From Coraliomargarita_B sp047921335 (GTDB taxonomy: Bacteria > Verrucomicrobiota > Verrucomicrobiia > Opitutales > Coraliomargaritaceae): DNA of 64,000 nt. The stretch lies in contig JBLRWI010000006.1 in assembly GCA_047921335.1 (NCBI GenBank), forward strand, positions 1-64,000, given 5' to 3'. Shown here piece by piece: positions 29,347-39,825 of this stretch. The translations under genes and the position numbers were made by a program. The notes beneath the pieces are model-generated. The model ran no database searches and was not told where the DNA came from. It saw only the letters and a program-made list of their open reading frames with translations. The stretch's first letter is position 1. The number at the start of each line of letters is the position of its first letter.

Positions 29347-30270
29347 TTAGGCGCGGCGGCGAGAGCGACGAGCTACGACGAAGAGCGCGGCGATGCCGAG
29401 AAGCACGCTGAAGTGGCTTGGTTCAGGAACAACAGAGAGATTGCCCGCGCTATCTATACCGAAGGAGAACAGATAATCGCCGGTGCGAATCGTCCCGGGG
29501 ATCGGAGAAACGCCCTCGCCAACTTGTCCAACAGATCCAGCACTGTTGGTGCCGACCATCCGGAAGAAGTCGATATGGGTAAGCGGTTCAGCTTGACCAA
29601 ATTTACTTTGTAAACCGCCTACCATGACCTGGAAAGCCGCTCCAACCTCTGGATTCTGGGCCGCCCAACCGTTGGTCGCAAAATCGTTCACAGCAACAAG
29701 TGCCCCGAGACCGTCTGTTCCGGGCAAGGCATCCTGGAAGCGGAAAGCACCCGAAACCTGGTTAGGTTGATTCAAGAATCCGATGACGTTATTGGATAAT
29801 AACGTCATTGAACCGGATACCTCAGTGGAAGGCAGCAACGCGGTTCCAGGCACGTTGCCAGGGGTCGGCCGCGACAGGTAAATAGTCTGATTGGCATCAC
29901 CATCTACAACTTTGACCGAACTTGCAAAACCTGTTACAGGCGTAGCATCACGCAGACCGGCGAAACCCCATGCGAGGTCACTGCGGGTATACCAATCGGC
30001 ACCGTATTGAGCAGCGACAAACGAGCCTAAATTAGCGACTTGGCGTGCGCTTCTGTTGTCGCGGAAGGCGGTTGCCGGGCCAAGGTTATAGACAAAGTTG
30101 GCATCCGAGCCAACGCCGCCGAAAGCGTTAAACGCAATCAGCAAATCACCGGGAGTGTAGGTCACGGACTGAGCATTTGCGGAAGCCGATGCGCCAACGA
30201 CACCTGCGACCGCAAGAAGAACACCCGAAAAGGTAGCTCTTGAGGAATATGTTTTCTTTTTCATTTTCAT
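29347..30270 (-). CDS. PEP-CTERM sorting-domain protein
   Basis: This protein of about 307 residues has a signal peptide (MKMKKKTYSSRATFSGVLLA... ASANAQ), a mature domain of unknown function, and a C-terminal PEP-CTERM tripartite signal. The signal is VPEPSHF, the hydrophobic segment SVLLGIAALFVVA and the basic tail RRSRRRA. Such proteins are processed by an exosortase and attached to the envelope or exopolysaccharide. No exosortase is encoded in the window. A longer open frame begins at 30438, but the segment before Met at 30270 has no signal-like or conserved character, so the internal start is chosen. It leads the secretion block, 88 bases ahead of the PstS-like gene. Confidence 0.82.
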   Translation of the reverse strand: MKMKKKTYSSRATFSGVLLAVAGVVGASASANAQSVTYTPGDLLIAFNAFGGVGSDANFVYNLGPATAFRDNRSARQVANLGSFVAAQYGADWYTRSDLAWGFAGLRDATPVTGFASSVKVVDGDANQTIYLSRPTPGNVPGTALLPSTEVSGSMTLLSNNVIGFLNQPNQVSGAFRFQDALPGTDGLGALVAVNDFATNGWAAQNPEVGAAFQVMVGGLQSKFGQAEPLTHIDFFRMVGTNSAGSVGQVGEGVSPIPGTIRTGDYLFSFGIDSAGNLSVVPEPSHFSVLLGIAALFVVARRSRRRA

Positions 30271-30657
30271 AATAATTTTGTTAAGGATGTGGGCTTGGAG
30301 TCCCCAAGCGCTTCCTGTCCTGCGTCCTGAATATCCACGATCAAGGCTATTCCGCTGGCGTTTCAGAACTTTAACTTCCCCGAAACAATCGGGTGTTTTC
30401 GTCACACATTTGTAATGCAAAAGCAGCCCTTTCGGCAAAGTTCACTGGCTCTCACTTCCCTCCCCACGATTCATACGCAAAGGCAGAATAATCTCTTCCA
30501 GGCTGCGTCTGCGGAAATTATTCTGCCGCTACCTAAAGCGTCAGTTCACTCCGCCTCCTGAAGTGTGCCACCGCAACAGGCGCCCGGCAAGCGGGCACGC
30601 CACCTGGGTGCGATTGAGGCCCTTGTGGAAACGGAACGGCTATCGCCGATCCGCTAC
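30271..30657. other. Intergenic region upstream of the secretion block, with inverted repeat and REP-like element
   Basis: This spacer lies between the PEP-CTERM gene and the regulator gene transcribed toward it. An 11-base inverted repeat, GGCAGAATAAT (30482-30492) and its complement (30517-30527), could form the terminator of the regulator gene, though no T-run follows. A 29-base element at 30629-30657 is identical to 42386-42414. Promoters for the secretion block should lie about 30290-30450; I cannot fix a -35/-10 pair. Confidence 0.5.
30629..30657. repeat. REP-like dispersed repeat copy
   Basis: This 29-base sequence is repeated exactly at 42386-42414. Its core CGGCTATCGCCG is a small palindrome (CGGC-TATC-GCCG), and it ends with GATCCGCTAC. 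It directly abuts the stop codon of the PocR-AraC gene (30658). Related degenerate copies lie near 7.5 kb and 63.6 kb. Confidence 0.8.
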
Positions 30658-31608
30658 TCAACAGAACTCGCTACGGAACTGGGTGGGGGCGAGGCCGGTG
30701 ATGCGCTTGAAGGAGCGGTTGAACTGGGAGATGGAGTCGAAGCCAGTCTCGAAGGCGATCTCGCTGACGCGGAGGTGGGGGTTTTGCAAAAGGTTTTTGG
30801 CCTTCTCGACTCGGACGCGGGCGAGGTAGTCGGTAAAGGTCAGGCCGGTCGCTTCCTTGAAGACTTTGCAGAAATGCCGGGTGCTGGCGTTGACGGCCTG
30901 GGCGGCCTCGTCGAGGGAAATCTTTTGCTGATAACGCTCCCGGATGTAACGCTTGGCACTGCCAACCAGGGCGGGCTCGCTCGACCAGGCCTCGGGCGAA
31001 GCCGAAAGGTCTGCCTCCGGCTCGATACTGTTACTGATCGTGGCCAAGTGCTCGGCAAAGGTGGCCAGCAAGCGGAGCATAGCATTATATTGATCCTCGT
31101 CGAAGACCTTGGTTTGAAAGTAGGCTTCTTCCAAGGCTTTAAGATTCACCTCGGCGCCCCAGGCAAGCAATTGTTTGGTGGTGCGGCTAAACTCTTCGCG
31201 ATTCGGTTGGTGCAGAAGGATCTGCCCGGTCTGTAGAAAGGCGATGAGTTCATCCCCCACCCGGATGGGCACGGCACTGTCGCAGAGCCCGGCGAAGCAA
31301 TGCAAGGACTTCGGTTCGAGGCCCGCATTTTCCTCCAGCTCCCGTTGCATCTTCAAGCAATTCGCGCAGCCCTCGTTGCTTTGCGCCATGAGGGCGCAAA
31401 AGGGGTTTTCCTCCTGGGTCTGGCGCAGCGCGTTGGTGTAGGCTTTGGCGGGACGAATGGCCAGGGGCAGGCCGGTCGCCTCGCGGAAAGCTTTTTTGTA
31501 ATCCTGGTAGAGGCGAGAGCTGGAGAGTTGCCCGGCCATCGCTTGACGGCGGGCAGGCGCAGCCCCCGGCGTGGCGGTCTTGTTTGGGCTGGGGCAGGTA
31601 TCTGGCAA
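30658..31608 (-). CDS. PocR-domain AraC-family transcriptional regulator
   Basis: This 316-residue protein has an N-terminal PocR sensory domain (about 30-190) with the Cys pattern NPFCALMAQSNEGCANCLKM... HCFAGLCDSAVP. A C-terminal AraC double helix-turn-helix follows (about 215-316, ISLDEAAQAVNASTRHFCKVF... VSEIAFETGFDSISQFNRSF). PocR domains bind small ligands, and in several families the Cys set binds metal. It is divergent from the cysteine-rich gene and cbb3 operon starting at 31700, with a 91-base shared promoter region. It may therefore regulate either that operon or the secretion block it faces. Met at 31536 is an alternative start. Confidence 0.85.
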   Translation of the reverse strand: MPDTCPSPNKTATPGAAPARRQAMAGQLSSSRLYQDYKKAFREATGLPLAIRPAKAYTNALRQTQEENPFCALMAQSNEGCANCLKMQRELEENAGLEPKSLHCFAGLCDSAVPIRVGDELIAFLQTGQILLHQPNREEFSRTTKQLLAWGAEVNLKALEEAYFQTKVFDEDQYNAMLRLLATFAEHLATISNSIEPEADLSASPEAWSSEPALVGSAKRYIRERYQQKISLDEAAQAVNASTRHFCKVFKEATGLTFTDYLARVRVEKAKNLLQNPHLRVSEIAFETGFDSISQFNRSFKRITGLAPTQFRSEFC

Positions 31609-31699
31609 GATGATCTCAGGTTAAGTTAATGCAGAAAATGCGCAGCTTTATGCGCGATATGCCGAGACAGACTAGGTCGGCTTATGGAATAATCAAGCC

Positions 31700-32182
31700 A
31701 TGCATGCACGTTTGGTGAGCTACCTACAGGATAATCGGGACCAGATCATAGAGAACTGGTTAACCGAGGCGGAAATCCCTGCGCCGATTAGCTGCGAAGC
31801 TGCCGGGGCGGAGGAAGGCGTGGTGCCCTATGCCTTTTTCTCCGGGGCCTTTGAGAGCGTGCTGCAACGCTTAGCTATGGGCAACGAAGCGACTGAGGAT
31901 GCTGAAAAGACCCACCTGAACGCCTTTCTCGGCCTGACCTGCGACTGCAAACAACGCGCCTTTGGCGGACGCGTCTGCATGGAGCTGCACGATTCCGGGC
32001 TGACCGCCTTCATGAGCGTCTTCGGCGAGGATTGGGACACGGAGCACGAATTCAACGAACTCGACCGTGAGTGCAGCAAAGACTTGATCAACCACGCACT
32101 TTCGGGCTTCTTTGGCAAGGAAATCGAACTCTGCTACCATCGCACGTTTCGGGTGGACTGCCCCTTTGCCGCCCAAAACTAA
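31700..32182 (+). CDS. Unknown Cys-containing protein at the head of the cbb3 operon
   Basis: This soluble 160-residue protein has no signal peptide or membrane helix. The N-terminus (LVSYLQDNRDQIIENWLTEA) resembles the helical start of RsbR-type sensor domains. Seven cysteines are scattered along it, among them GLTCDCKQRAFGGRVCMEL and ELCYHRTFRVDCPF. It is followed 9 bases later by ccoS on the same strand, and it is divergent from the PocR-AraC gene. A redox, heme or metal-sensing role linked to oxidase assembly would fit, but nothing in the sequence proves it. Confidence 0.75.
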   Translation: MHARLVSYLQDNRDQIIENWLTEAEIPAPISCEAAGAEEGVVPYAFFSGAFESVLQRLAMGNEATEDAEKTHLNAFLGLTCDCKQRAFGGRVCMELHDSGLTAFMSVFGEDWDTEHEFNELDRECSKDLINHALSGFFGKEIELCYHRTFRVDCPFAAQN

Positions 32183-32191
32183 GCTACGCCC

Positions 32192-32349
32192 ATGAATGTC
32201 TTAACCCTCACCGTATTTTTGAGCCTGCTTCTCGCCGCGCTCTTTCTTCTCTTTTTTATCCGCGAGCGCCGCAGCCAGGGCATCTCCAGCCCGGAGCAGG
32301 ATGCCCTGCGCCCCTTTGATGCGGAAACACCGAAAGCCACTTCAGACCG

Positions 32350-32353
<4 letters not shown>
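32192..32353 (+). CDS. ccoS: CcoS-like cbb3 oxidase maturation protein
   Basis: This 53-residue protein (MNVLTLTVFLSLLLAALFLLFF...) has one N-terminal membrane helix followed by a charged region with SPEQDALRPFD. The size, topology and the acidic-Pro tail after the helix are typical of CcoS. CcoS is needed for heme and copper insertion into the cbb3 catalytic subunit. Its stop overlaps the ccoNO start in an ATGA (32350-32353), which strongly supports both calls. Confidence 0.8.
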
Positions 32354-34740
<2,387 letters not shown>

Positions 34741-34782
34741 CCTAATTAGTCATCAGTCATCATTAATTAGTCATTTATTCTA

Positions 34783-34974
34783 ATGTTCAAGCGCATCATC
34801 TACGACGAATGGACGACCATCGTTCCGATCATCTCCTTCGTCTTCACCTTCGGCGTCTTTATCGCCATCTGCCTGCGCGCTTTTTTTCTGAAAAAGGACA
34901 AGGTGCAACACATGAAAAACCTCCCCTTGGAGGACGATGAGCTCAGCAATTCTAAGGAAAATAAAGAATCATGA
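34783..34974 (+). CDS. ccoQ: CcoQ-like small cbb3 subunit
   Basis: This 63-residue protein has a single membrane helix (about 13-35, VPIISFVFTFGVFIAICLRAFF) followed by a charged tail with EDDELSNSKENKES. It matches the length, topology and operon position of CcoQ, which stabilises the oxidase. The stop overlaps the ccoP start by 4 bases (34971-34974). Sequence conservation in this family is low, so the call rests on position and topology. Confidence 0.75.
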   Translation: MFKRIIYDEWTTIVPIISFVFTFGVFIAICLRAFFLKKDKVQHMKNLPLEDDELSNSKENKES

Positions 34975-35543
34975 AACACGGACTCGAACACGACAAACCG
35001 GAAGACGTTACCGAAGAAGAACTGCCCGAAGGCGTGATCCTGCGCGACCACGTGGTCGACGGCATCCGCGAATACGACCAGCGGCTACCCCTGTGGTGGC
35101 TCATCATCCTCTTTGGCGTGATTGGCTTCTCCATCATTTATTGGGTGGTGCTCGACGACCGCCGCTTTGAGGGGGGCGAGCACCCGGCACTGGCGGCAAA
35201 GCTCCAGGCCTTGGAAACCGCACGACTAGCCAACTCGATCGACATCACGAACGACGAACTCTTTTTCCAAATGGCCTCCAACCCCACTTTTATCCAGGCC
35301 GGCCAGGAAAGTTTTGAGGCCCACTGCGCCGCCTGCCACGGCAAGAACCTGCAAGGTGGCATCGGCTTCAACCTGGTGGACGATGAATGGGTGCATGGCT
35401 CCAAGCCCTCGGAAATCTACGTCAGCGTCTCGCAAGGCTTCCCCGAAAAGGGCATGCAGGCCTGGGAAACCCTGCTTGGGCAAAAGCGCATCGCCGAGGT
35501 CGTGGCCTACCTGCTCTCGAAGAATCCGGCGCTGCTGCCCTAA
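34971..35543 (+). CDS. ccoP: cbb3 oxidase subunit III, monoheme form (CcoP)
   Basis: This 190-residue protein has a FixP-type N-terminus (HDKPEDVTEEELPEGVILRDHVVDGIREYDQRLPLWW). It has a membrane helix (about 42-60) and one cytochrome c domain with CAACH at residues 119-123. Typical CcoP carries two heme c groups in about 290 residues. Only one CxxCH is present here and the protein is about 100 residues shorter, so one cytochrome domain is missing. It should pass electrons from soluble cytochrome c or quinol-cytochrome carriers to CcoO. Confidence 0.9.
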   Translation: MKHGLEHDKPEDVTEEELPEGVILRDHVVDGIREYDQRLPLWWLIILFGVIGFSIIYWVVLDDRRFEGGEHPALAAKLQALETARLANSIDITNDELFFQMASNPTFIQAGQESFEAHCAACHGKNLQGGIGFNLVDDEWVHGSKPSEIYVSVSQGFPEKGMQAWETLLGQKRIAEVVAYLLSKNPALLP

Positions 35544-35597
35544 GATCTGTCTGATCGGACCGATCCGTCCGATCAGACCGATCCGACGGATCTTCTA
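35544..35597. repeat. GATC tandem repeat with 9-base period, forming a strong palindrome
   Basis: GATC occurs at 35544, 35553, 35562, 35571, 35580 and 35589, exactly every 9 bases (units such as GATCGGACC, GATCCGTCC, GATCAGACC). The units build a perfect 12-base stem, GTCTGATCGGAC (35549-35560) with its complement (35567-35578), around a 6-base loop. It lies between ccoP and ccoG. A second array lies at 37163-37193. It may act as a transcript-stabilising hairpin, a terminator or a dispersed chromosomal signal. Confidence 0.85.
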
Positions 35598-35600
35598 CTT

Positions 35601-37037
35601 ATGAACCGCCCAAGCAAACACACCCCGACGACCATCAACCAGGATGGTTCACGCTTTTTCTTACATCCGGCGGATGTGAAGGGGTTTTTCACGCGCTGGC
35701 GGCGGGTCTTTGCGCTCTTGCTTATCGGCATTTACGTCTTGCTTCCCTGGATTCCGATCAACGGGCACCCGGCCGTTTTTCTCGACATCTTCGACCGCCG
35801 CTTTCACCTCTTCGGGCTCATCTTTGCCGCCCAGGACTTGTGGATGGCTTTCTTTTTCATCACCGGGCTGGGTTTTTCACTCTTTTTCGTCACCGCGCTC
35901 TTCGGGCGTATCTGGTGCGGCTGGGCCTGCCCTCAAACCGTCTTTCTGGAGCATGTTTATCGGCGCATCGAGCGCTGGATCGAGGGTGACTCGCAGGCCC
36001 GGCGCAAACTGGATGCCGCTCCATGGAACGGGGACAAGATCTTTAAGCGTGTGCTCAAAAACGGCATCTTCCTCGTCATCTCCGCCGCCATCGCCCACCT
36101 GTTTCTCGCTTATTTCGTCTCCATCCCGGAGCTTTACCAATGGATGACCAGTAGCCCGACCGAGCACTGGGGTGCCTTCGTTTTCATGGCCGTGGCCACG
36201 CTCATCATCTACGGGAATTTTGCCTGGTTTCGCGAGCAGCTCTGCATCGTGATTTGCCCCTACGGGCGACTGCAGTCCGCGCTGATCGACGACGACTCGG
36301 TCATCATCGGCTACGACGAGAAGCGGGGCGAACCGCGCGGGAAGCCCCAGCGAGGCCTGCCCACCGAAGCCTCGGCGAAGCTGGGCGACTGCATCGATTG
36401 CTACCGCTGCGTGCAGGTCTGCCCCACTGGGATCGACATCCGCCAGGGCTTGCAAATGGAGTGCGTCGGCTGTGCCAACTGCATCGACGCCTGCGATGCG
36501 ATCATGACCAAGCTGAACCGCCCGAAGGGCCTGATCCGCTACGACTCGCAGGCCGGACTGGCCGGAAAGAAGCGACGCTTCCTGCGCCCACGCATTTTCA
36601 TCTACGCCGCCCTCATGCTGGCCGGAGCCACCGCCTTTACCCTTTCCGCCATGCAGTTGCGCAGCGCCAACCTGGGGATCGTGCGCATGACAGGTGCCCC
36701 CTATTTCGTGACTGAAACCACCGTGCGCAATCAATACATGGTGCGGGTGATCAACAAATCAAACGAGGCCAAAACATTCCAGATACAAAGCAAGAGCAGC
36801 TTCGAGAATTTCCGGATGGACGGCAACGAAGAGGGCATCACCGTCCCGCCCATGGGCGAAGAAGTGCGCCCCGTCATCATCTCGGTGGATCGCTCCGTTT
36901 ACGAGGGCAGCTTCTCTCTGGAGCTCAGCCTGATCAGTCCGGAGGGCCAAACCATCATGACCAAAGAGGCCGAGTTCCTTGGCCCCAACCCGCAAATCCT
37001 GAAAAAATATGGACCCGGAAGCAAAGCTACAGAATAA
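35601..37037 (+). CDS. ccoG: CcoG, cbb3 oxidase accessory ferredoxin-like copper reductase
   Basis: This 478-residue membrane protein has an NapH/RdxA-type helical region with GRIWCGWACPQTVF and CIVICPYGRLQ. A double [4Fe-4S] motif follows: CIDCYRCVQVCP then CVGCANCIDAC (about 268-300). A last membrane helix precedes a C-terminal Ig-like periplasmic domain (about 360-478). CcoG is thought to reduce Cu(II) to Cu(I) for delivery to CcoN during oxidase assembly. Order and spacing match the ccoGHIS type of cluster, although ccoS here lies at the front of the operon. Confidence 0.93.
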   Translation: MNRPSKHTPTTINQDGSRFFLHPADVKGFFTRWRRVFALLLIGIYVLLPWIPINGHPAVFLDIFDRRFHLFGLIFAAQDLWMAFFFITGLGFSLFFVTALFGRIWCGWACPQTVFLEHVYRRIERWIEGDSQARRKLDAAPWNGDKIFKRVLKNGIFLVISAAIAHLFLAYFVSIPELYQWMTSSPTEHWGAFVFMAVATLIIYGNFAWFREQLCIVICPYGRLQSALIDDDSVIIGYDEKRGEPRGKPQRGLPTEASAKLGDCIDCYRCVQVCPTGIDIRQGLQMECVGCANCIDACDAIMTKLNRPKGLIRYDSQAGLAGKKRRFLRPRIFIYAALMLAGATAFTLSAMQLRSANLGIVRMTGAPYFVTETTVRNQYMVRVINKSNEAKTFQIQSKSSFENFRMDGNEEGITVPPMGEEVRPVIISVDRSVYEGSFSLELSLISPEGQTIMTKEAEFLGPNPQILKKYGPGSKATE

Positions 37038-37191
37038 AGCGCTCCGCCGGGGCGCATGGGCCCTCTGGATTGGCGTGGTGCTTATGTTTCTCTTGGTTAT
37101 TACTGCCTGGACGATACTGATCAAAATCGCCAGGGACAACCCGGTCGAGCAAATCGAAATTAGATCGGACCGATCGGTCCGATCGGACTGA
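37009..37191 (+). CDS. Short single-helix protein at the ccoH position
   Basis: This 60-residue protein (MDPEAKLQNKALRRGAWALW...) has one strong membrane helix (about 16-40) and basic residues before it. It overlaps the end of ccoG by 29 bases and precedes ccoI, the place where ccoH (FixH) is normally found. CcoH is usually more than 140 residues with a periplasmic domain, which is absent here, so this would be a minimal or truncated form. Its last residues (IRSDRSVRSD) are encoded by a GATC tandem repeat, which may have replaced the original 3' end. Confidence 0.55.
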   Translation: MDPEAKLQNKALRRGAWALWIGVVLMFLLVITAWTILIKIARDNPVEQIEIRSDRSVRSD

Positions 37192-37193
37192 TC
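37163..37193. repeat. Second 9-base-period GATC tandem repeat
   Basis: GATC occurs at 37163, 37172, 37181 and 37190 with units GATCGGACC, GATCGGTCC and GATCGGACT. A perfect 8-base stem, GATCGGAC (37163-37170) with its complement (37177-37184), encloses CGATCG. An outer TAGATC (37161-37166) can instead pair with GATCTA (37190-37195). It encodes the C-terminus of the small ccoH-position protein and is clearly the same repeat family as 35544-35597. Confidence 0.85.
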
Positions 37194-37204
37194 TAAAAGA
37201 AAAA

Positions 37205-39646
37205 ATGCCCACCACCACCAGAGCCACCTGCGCCCACTGCGGCACGCCCTTCACCCCGAAGGAGGAGGAGGCCTACTGCTGCCATGGCTGCCACTACGTG
37301 GCGCAGCTGCTGGAAGATAACGACCTGACGCGCTTCTACGAATTGAAGGGCTCGAAGGCGGTCCCGCCAGTCGGCTCGAAGGCCTTTCGCGAAGTGGAAA
37401 CCGCCACACTGGAGGCGGTGCTGCGGGAGGCCGAAGCGCGCTCGGAAAAACCGGTGGTCTCGGCGAAGTTCGGCGTGGAGGGCCTCAGCTGTATCGGCTG
37501 CGTCTGGTTGATCGAGGCGATCTTCAAGCGTCAGGAAGGTGCGGCCAACGCGCGGATCGATGCCCGCAGCGGCGAGGTGGAGCTGAGCTGGCAGCGCGGA
37601 CATTTTGACTTAGCGGAGTTTGCCCGGGTCGTCCAACAGATCGGCTATAAGCTGACACTCTATCGCAAGGATGCCAGTGGCCCCAGAGAGTCGCGGCAGA
37701 TCACCTACCGGATCGGGCTCTGCGGCTTCTTCCTTCTCAACACCATGCTCTTCACCTTGCCTGGCTACCTGGGCATGGGCGGCGAGTTCTTCCTTGCGCC
37801 GCTCTTTAACATGCTTGGTGCGCTCTTCGCCACCCTCAGCCTGGCGGTGGGCGGCAGCTACTTCATTCAACGTGCCTGGCAGGCCGCCCGTAACCATGTG
37901 CTGCACATCGATCTGCCCATCGCGGCGGGCCTGGTGGTTGCCTACCTCGGCTCACTCATCGGCTGGGCCAGCGGCTACATCGACCTGATTTACTTCGATT
38001 TCGTTGCCACCTTTGTCTTCCTTATGCTCGTCGGACGCTGGCTGCAGGAGGTGGCCCTGGAGAAGAACCGCAACCACCTGCAACGTCAGCAGGCCGGTCC
38101 ACGCGAAGTCACCGTGATCGGAGGTGCCCTCGACGGCAAACGCATCGCAGCCGAAGACGTGACCGAAGGCCTCGAATACAGCGTCGCGCCCTACGAAATC
38201 AACCCCGTGGCGGCGGATCCCCTCGATGCCTCGGGCACACTTAGCCTGGAGTGGATCAACGGCGAAGCCGAGCCCGTGGTCTGGCCGCAGGAGCGTATCG
38301 CCCCGGCGGGAGCGATCAACGTGGGCCTGCAAGCTCTGCGCTTCCGCGCCCGCGAGGCCTGGCCCGACAGCCTGCTGGCCAAGCTCCTCGAGCGCCCGGA
38401 GGACTCATTCAGAGACAGTCGACTGCAAGCGGTGCTGAAATATTACATCCTTATCGTGATCGCCACCGGACTACTGGGCGGCATGGCCTGGCTGGCCACC
38501 ACGGGCGACCCGCTCAAATCGACCCAAGTGCTCATTTCCGTCCTCATCGTCTCCTGCCCCTGCGCTCTCGGGGTGGCGCTACCGATGTGCGAGGAGTTTG
38601 CCACCGCCCGGCTCCGCCGGGTCGGCCTCTTTATCAAAAACGAACAAATCTGGGAGCGCCTGCGACGCATCCGCACCGTGGTCTTCGACAAGACCGGCAC
38701 CCTGACCATGGACGTGCCGCGCTTGACCAATCCGGCTGCGGTGCGCGAGCTCGACCCTCTGGCAGCCCAGGCTCTGCACCGTCTGATCAATCACAACCCC
38801 CACCCGGTGGCTCGGTCGCTGCGGGAGGCCGTGCTGGCGGAATACCCAGGCCTCGGACGAAACAGACAAGAGGCTTGTTCCCCGGTTAAGGAAAGTATCG
38901 GCCAAGGTGTCAGCTGGACCGACGAGGGGGGCAACGAATGGTCGCTCGGCAAACCCTCATTCAAACAACTGAAAACTGACCAACCGATTACCGGGAAACC
39001 GGCTGGCCACAGCCTGCTTTGCCAGAACGGACTCATTGTAGCCGAATTCTACTTCGCCGAAGATGTGCGGGACGATGCGCGCGAGGTGATTCGCCATTTA
39101 CGTCGCCAAAATCTGGATACATCCATTCTGAGTGGCGATGCCGCCTCTCGGGTCGAGAACATCGCCGCTCAACTGGGCCTGAATCCGCAAGAGGCCAAAG
39201 CTAGCTGCACCCCGCAGGACAAAGCCGAGTGGATCGAAACCCACGCCAAGGGCCGGGCCCTAATGATCGGCGATGGTGCCAACGACAGCCTCGCCTTCGA
39301 CGCCGCGATATGCCGGGGCACCCCGGTCGTGGACAAGAGCATCCTCGAAGCCAGTGCCGACTTCTTCTTTTTCGGCCGCAGCCTGCGCTGCTTGCCGGAA
39401 CTCTTTCAGACCGCCCAGCGACGGCGGCAAACCGTGGCCGTAATCTTCACCGCTGCCGTCGTTTATAATCTGGCTGCCGTCGGCCTCTGCCTGGCTGGCA
39501 TGATGCACCCCTTGCTGGCCGCCATCGTCATGCCACTCAGCTCAGTCGCCACCCTGGCCATGGCCTGGGCGGGACTGGGACAGCCGTTAAATGAAAATTC
39601 CGCTTACCGAAAAAAGTTTGAAAACCTCGCTCCTGCCGGATGCTAG
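37205..39646 (+). CDS. ccoI: CcoI copper-translocating P1B-type ATPase
   Basis: This 813-residue protein has an N-terminal metal-binding region (CAHCGTPFTPKEEEAYCCHGC), then an HMA domain with GLSCIGC (about 90-165). The copper-specific membrane motif SCPCALGVALP lies near residue 447, the phosphorylation motif DKTGTLT near residue 497, HNPHPVARS near 532, and a hinge motif GDGANDSLAF. The last differs from the usual GDGxNDAPAL by Ser for Ala-Pro. CcoI supplies copper to the CuB site of cbb3 oxidase, and it closes this operon. Eight membrane helices can be traced. A general CopA-type exporter is the alternative, but context favours CcoI. Confidence 0.93.
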   Translation: MPTTTRATCAHCGTPFTPKEEEAYCCHGCHYVAQLLEDNDLTRFYELKGSKAVPPVGSKAFREVETATLEAVLREAEARSEKPVVSAKFGVEGLSCIGCVWLIEAIFKRQEGAANARIDARSGEVELSWQRGHFDLAEFARVVQQIGYKLTLYRKDASGPRESRQITYRIGLCGFFLLNTMLFTLPGYLGMGGEFFLAPLFNMLGALFATLSLAVGGSYFIQRAWQAARNHVLHIDLPIAAGLVVAYLGSLIGWASGYIDLIYFDFVATFVFLMLVGRWLQEVALEKNRNHLQRQQAGPREVTVIGGALDGKRIAAEDVTEGLEYSVAPYEINPVAADPLDASGTLSLEWINGEAEPVVWPQERIAPAGAINVGLQALRFRAREAWPDSLLAKLLERPEDSFRDSRLQAVLKYYILIVIATGLLGGMAWLATTGDPLKSTQVLISVLIVSCPCALGVALPMCEEFATARLRRVGLFIKNEQIWERLRRIRTVVFDKTGTLTMDVPRLTNPAAVRELDPLAAQALHRLINHNPHPVARSLREAVLAEYPGLGRNRQEACSPVKESIGQGVSWTDEGGNEWSLGKPSFKQLKTDQPITGKPAGHSLLCQNGLIVAEFYFAEDVRDDAREVIRHLRRQNLDTSILSGDAASRVENIAAQLGLNPQEAKASCTPQDKAEWIETHAKGRALMIGDGANDSLAFDAAICRGTPVVDKSILEASADFFFFGRSLRCLPELFQTAQRRRQTVAVIFTAAVVYNLAAVGLCLAGMMHPLLAAIVMPLSSVATLAMAWAGLGQPLNENSAYRKKFENLAPAGC

Positions 39647-39825
39647 GCTTCGCTAACGAGCCCTGCGGGCAAGGGAGGGAGAGGCGGCATCCAGTGACAG
39701 TATTTTGACACCCTTCCTCCCCACCTCTGGCGCAGCGGTTGTAAAAATCATTCTTTTTCCCACATTCCGTGCGTGAAATGGGGTCAGTTGTTTGAGGGTG
39801 TTGGGGTTGCCCTCCCTTGTTTTGC

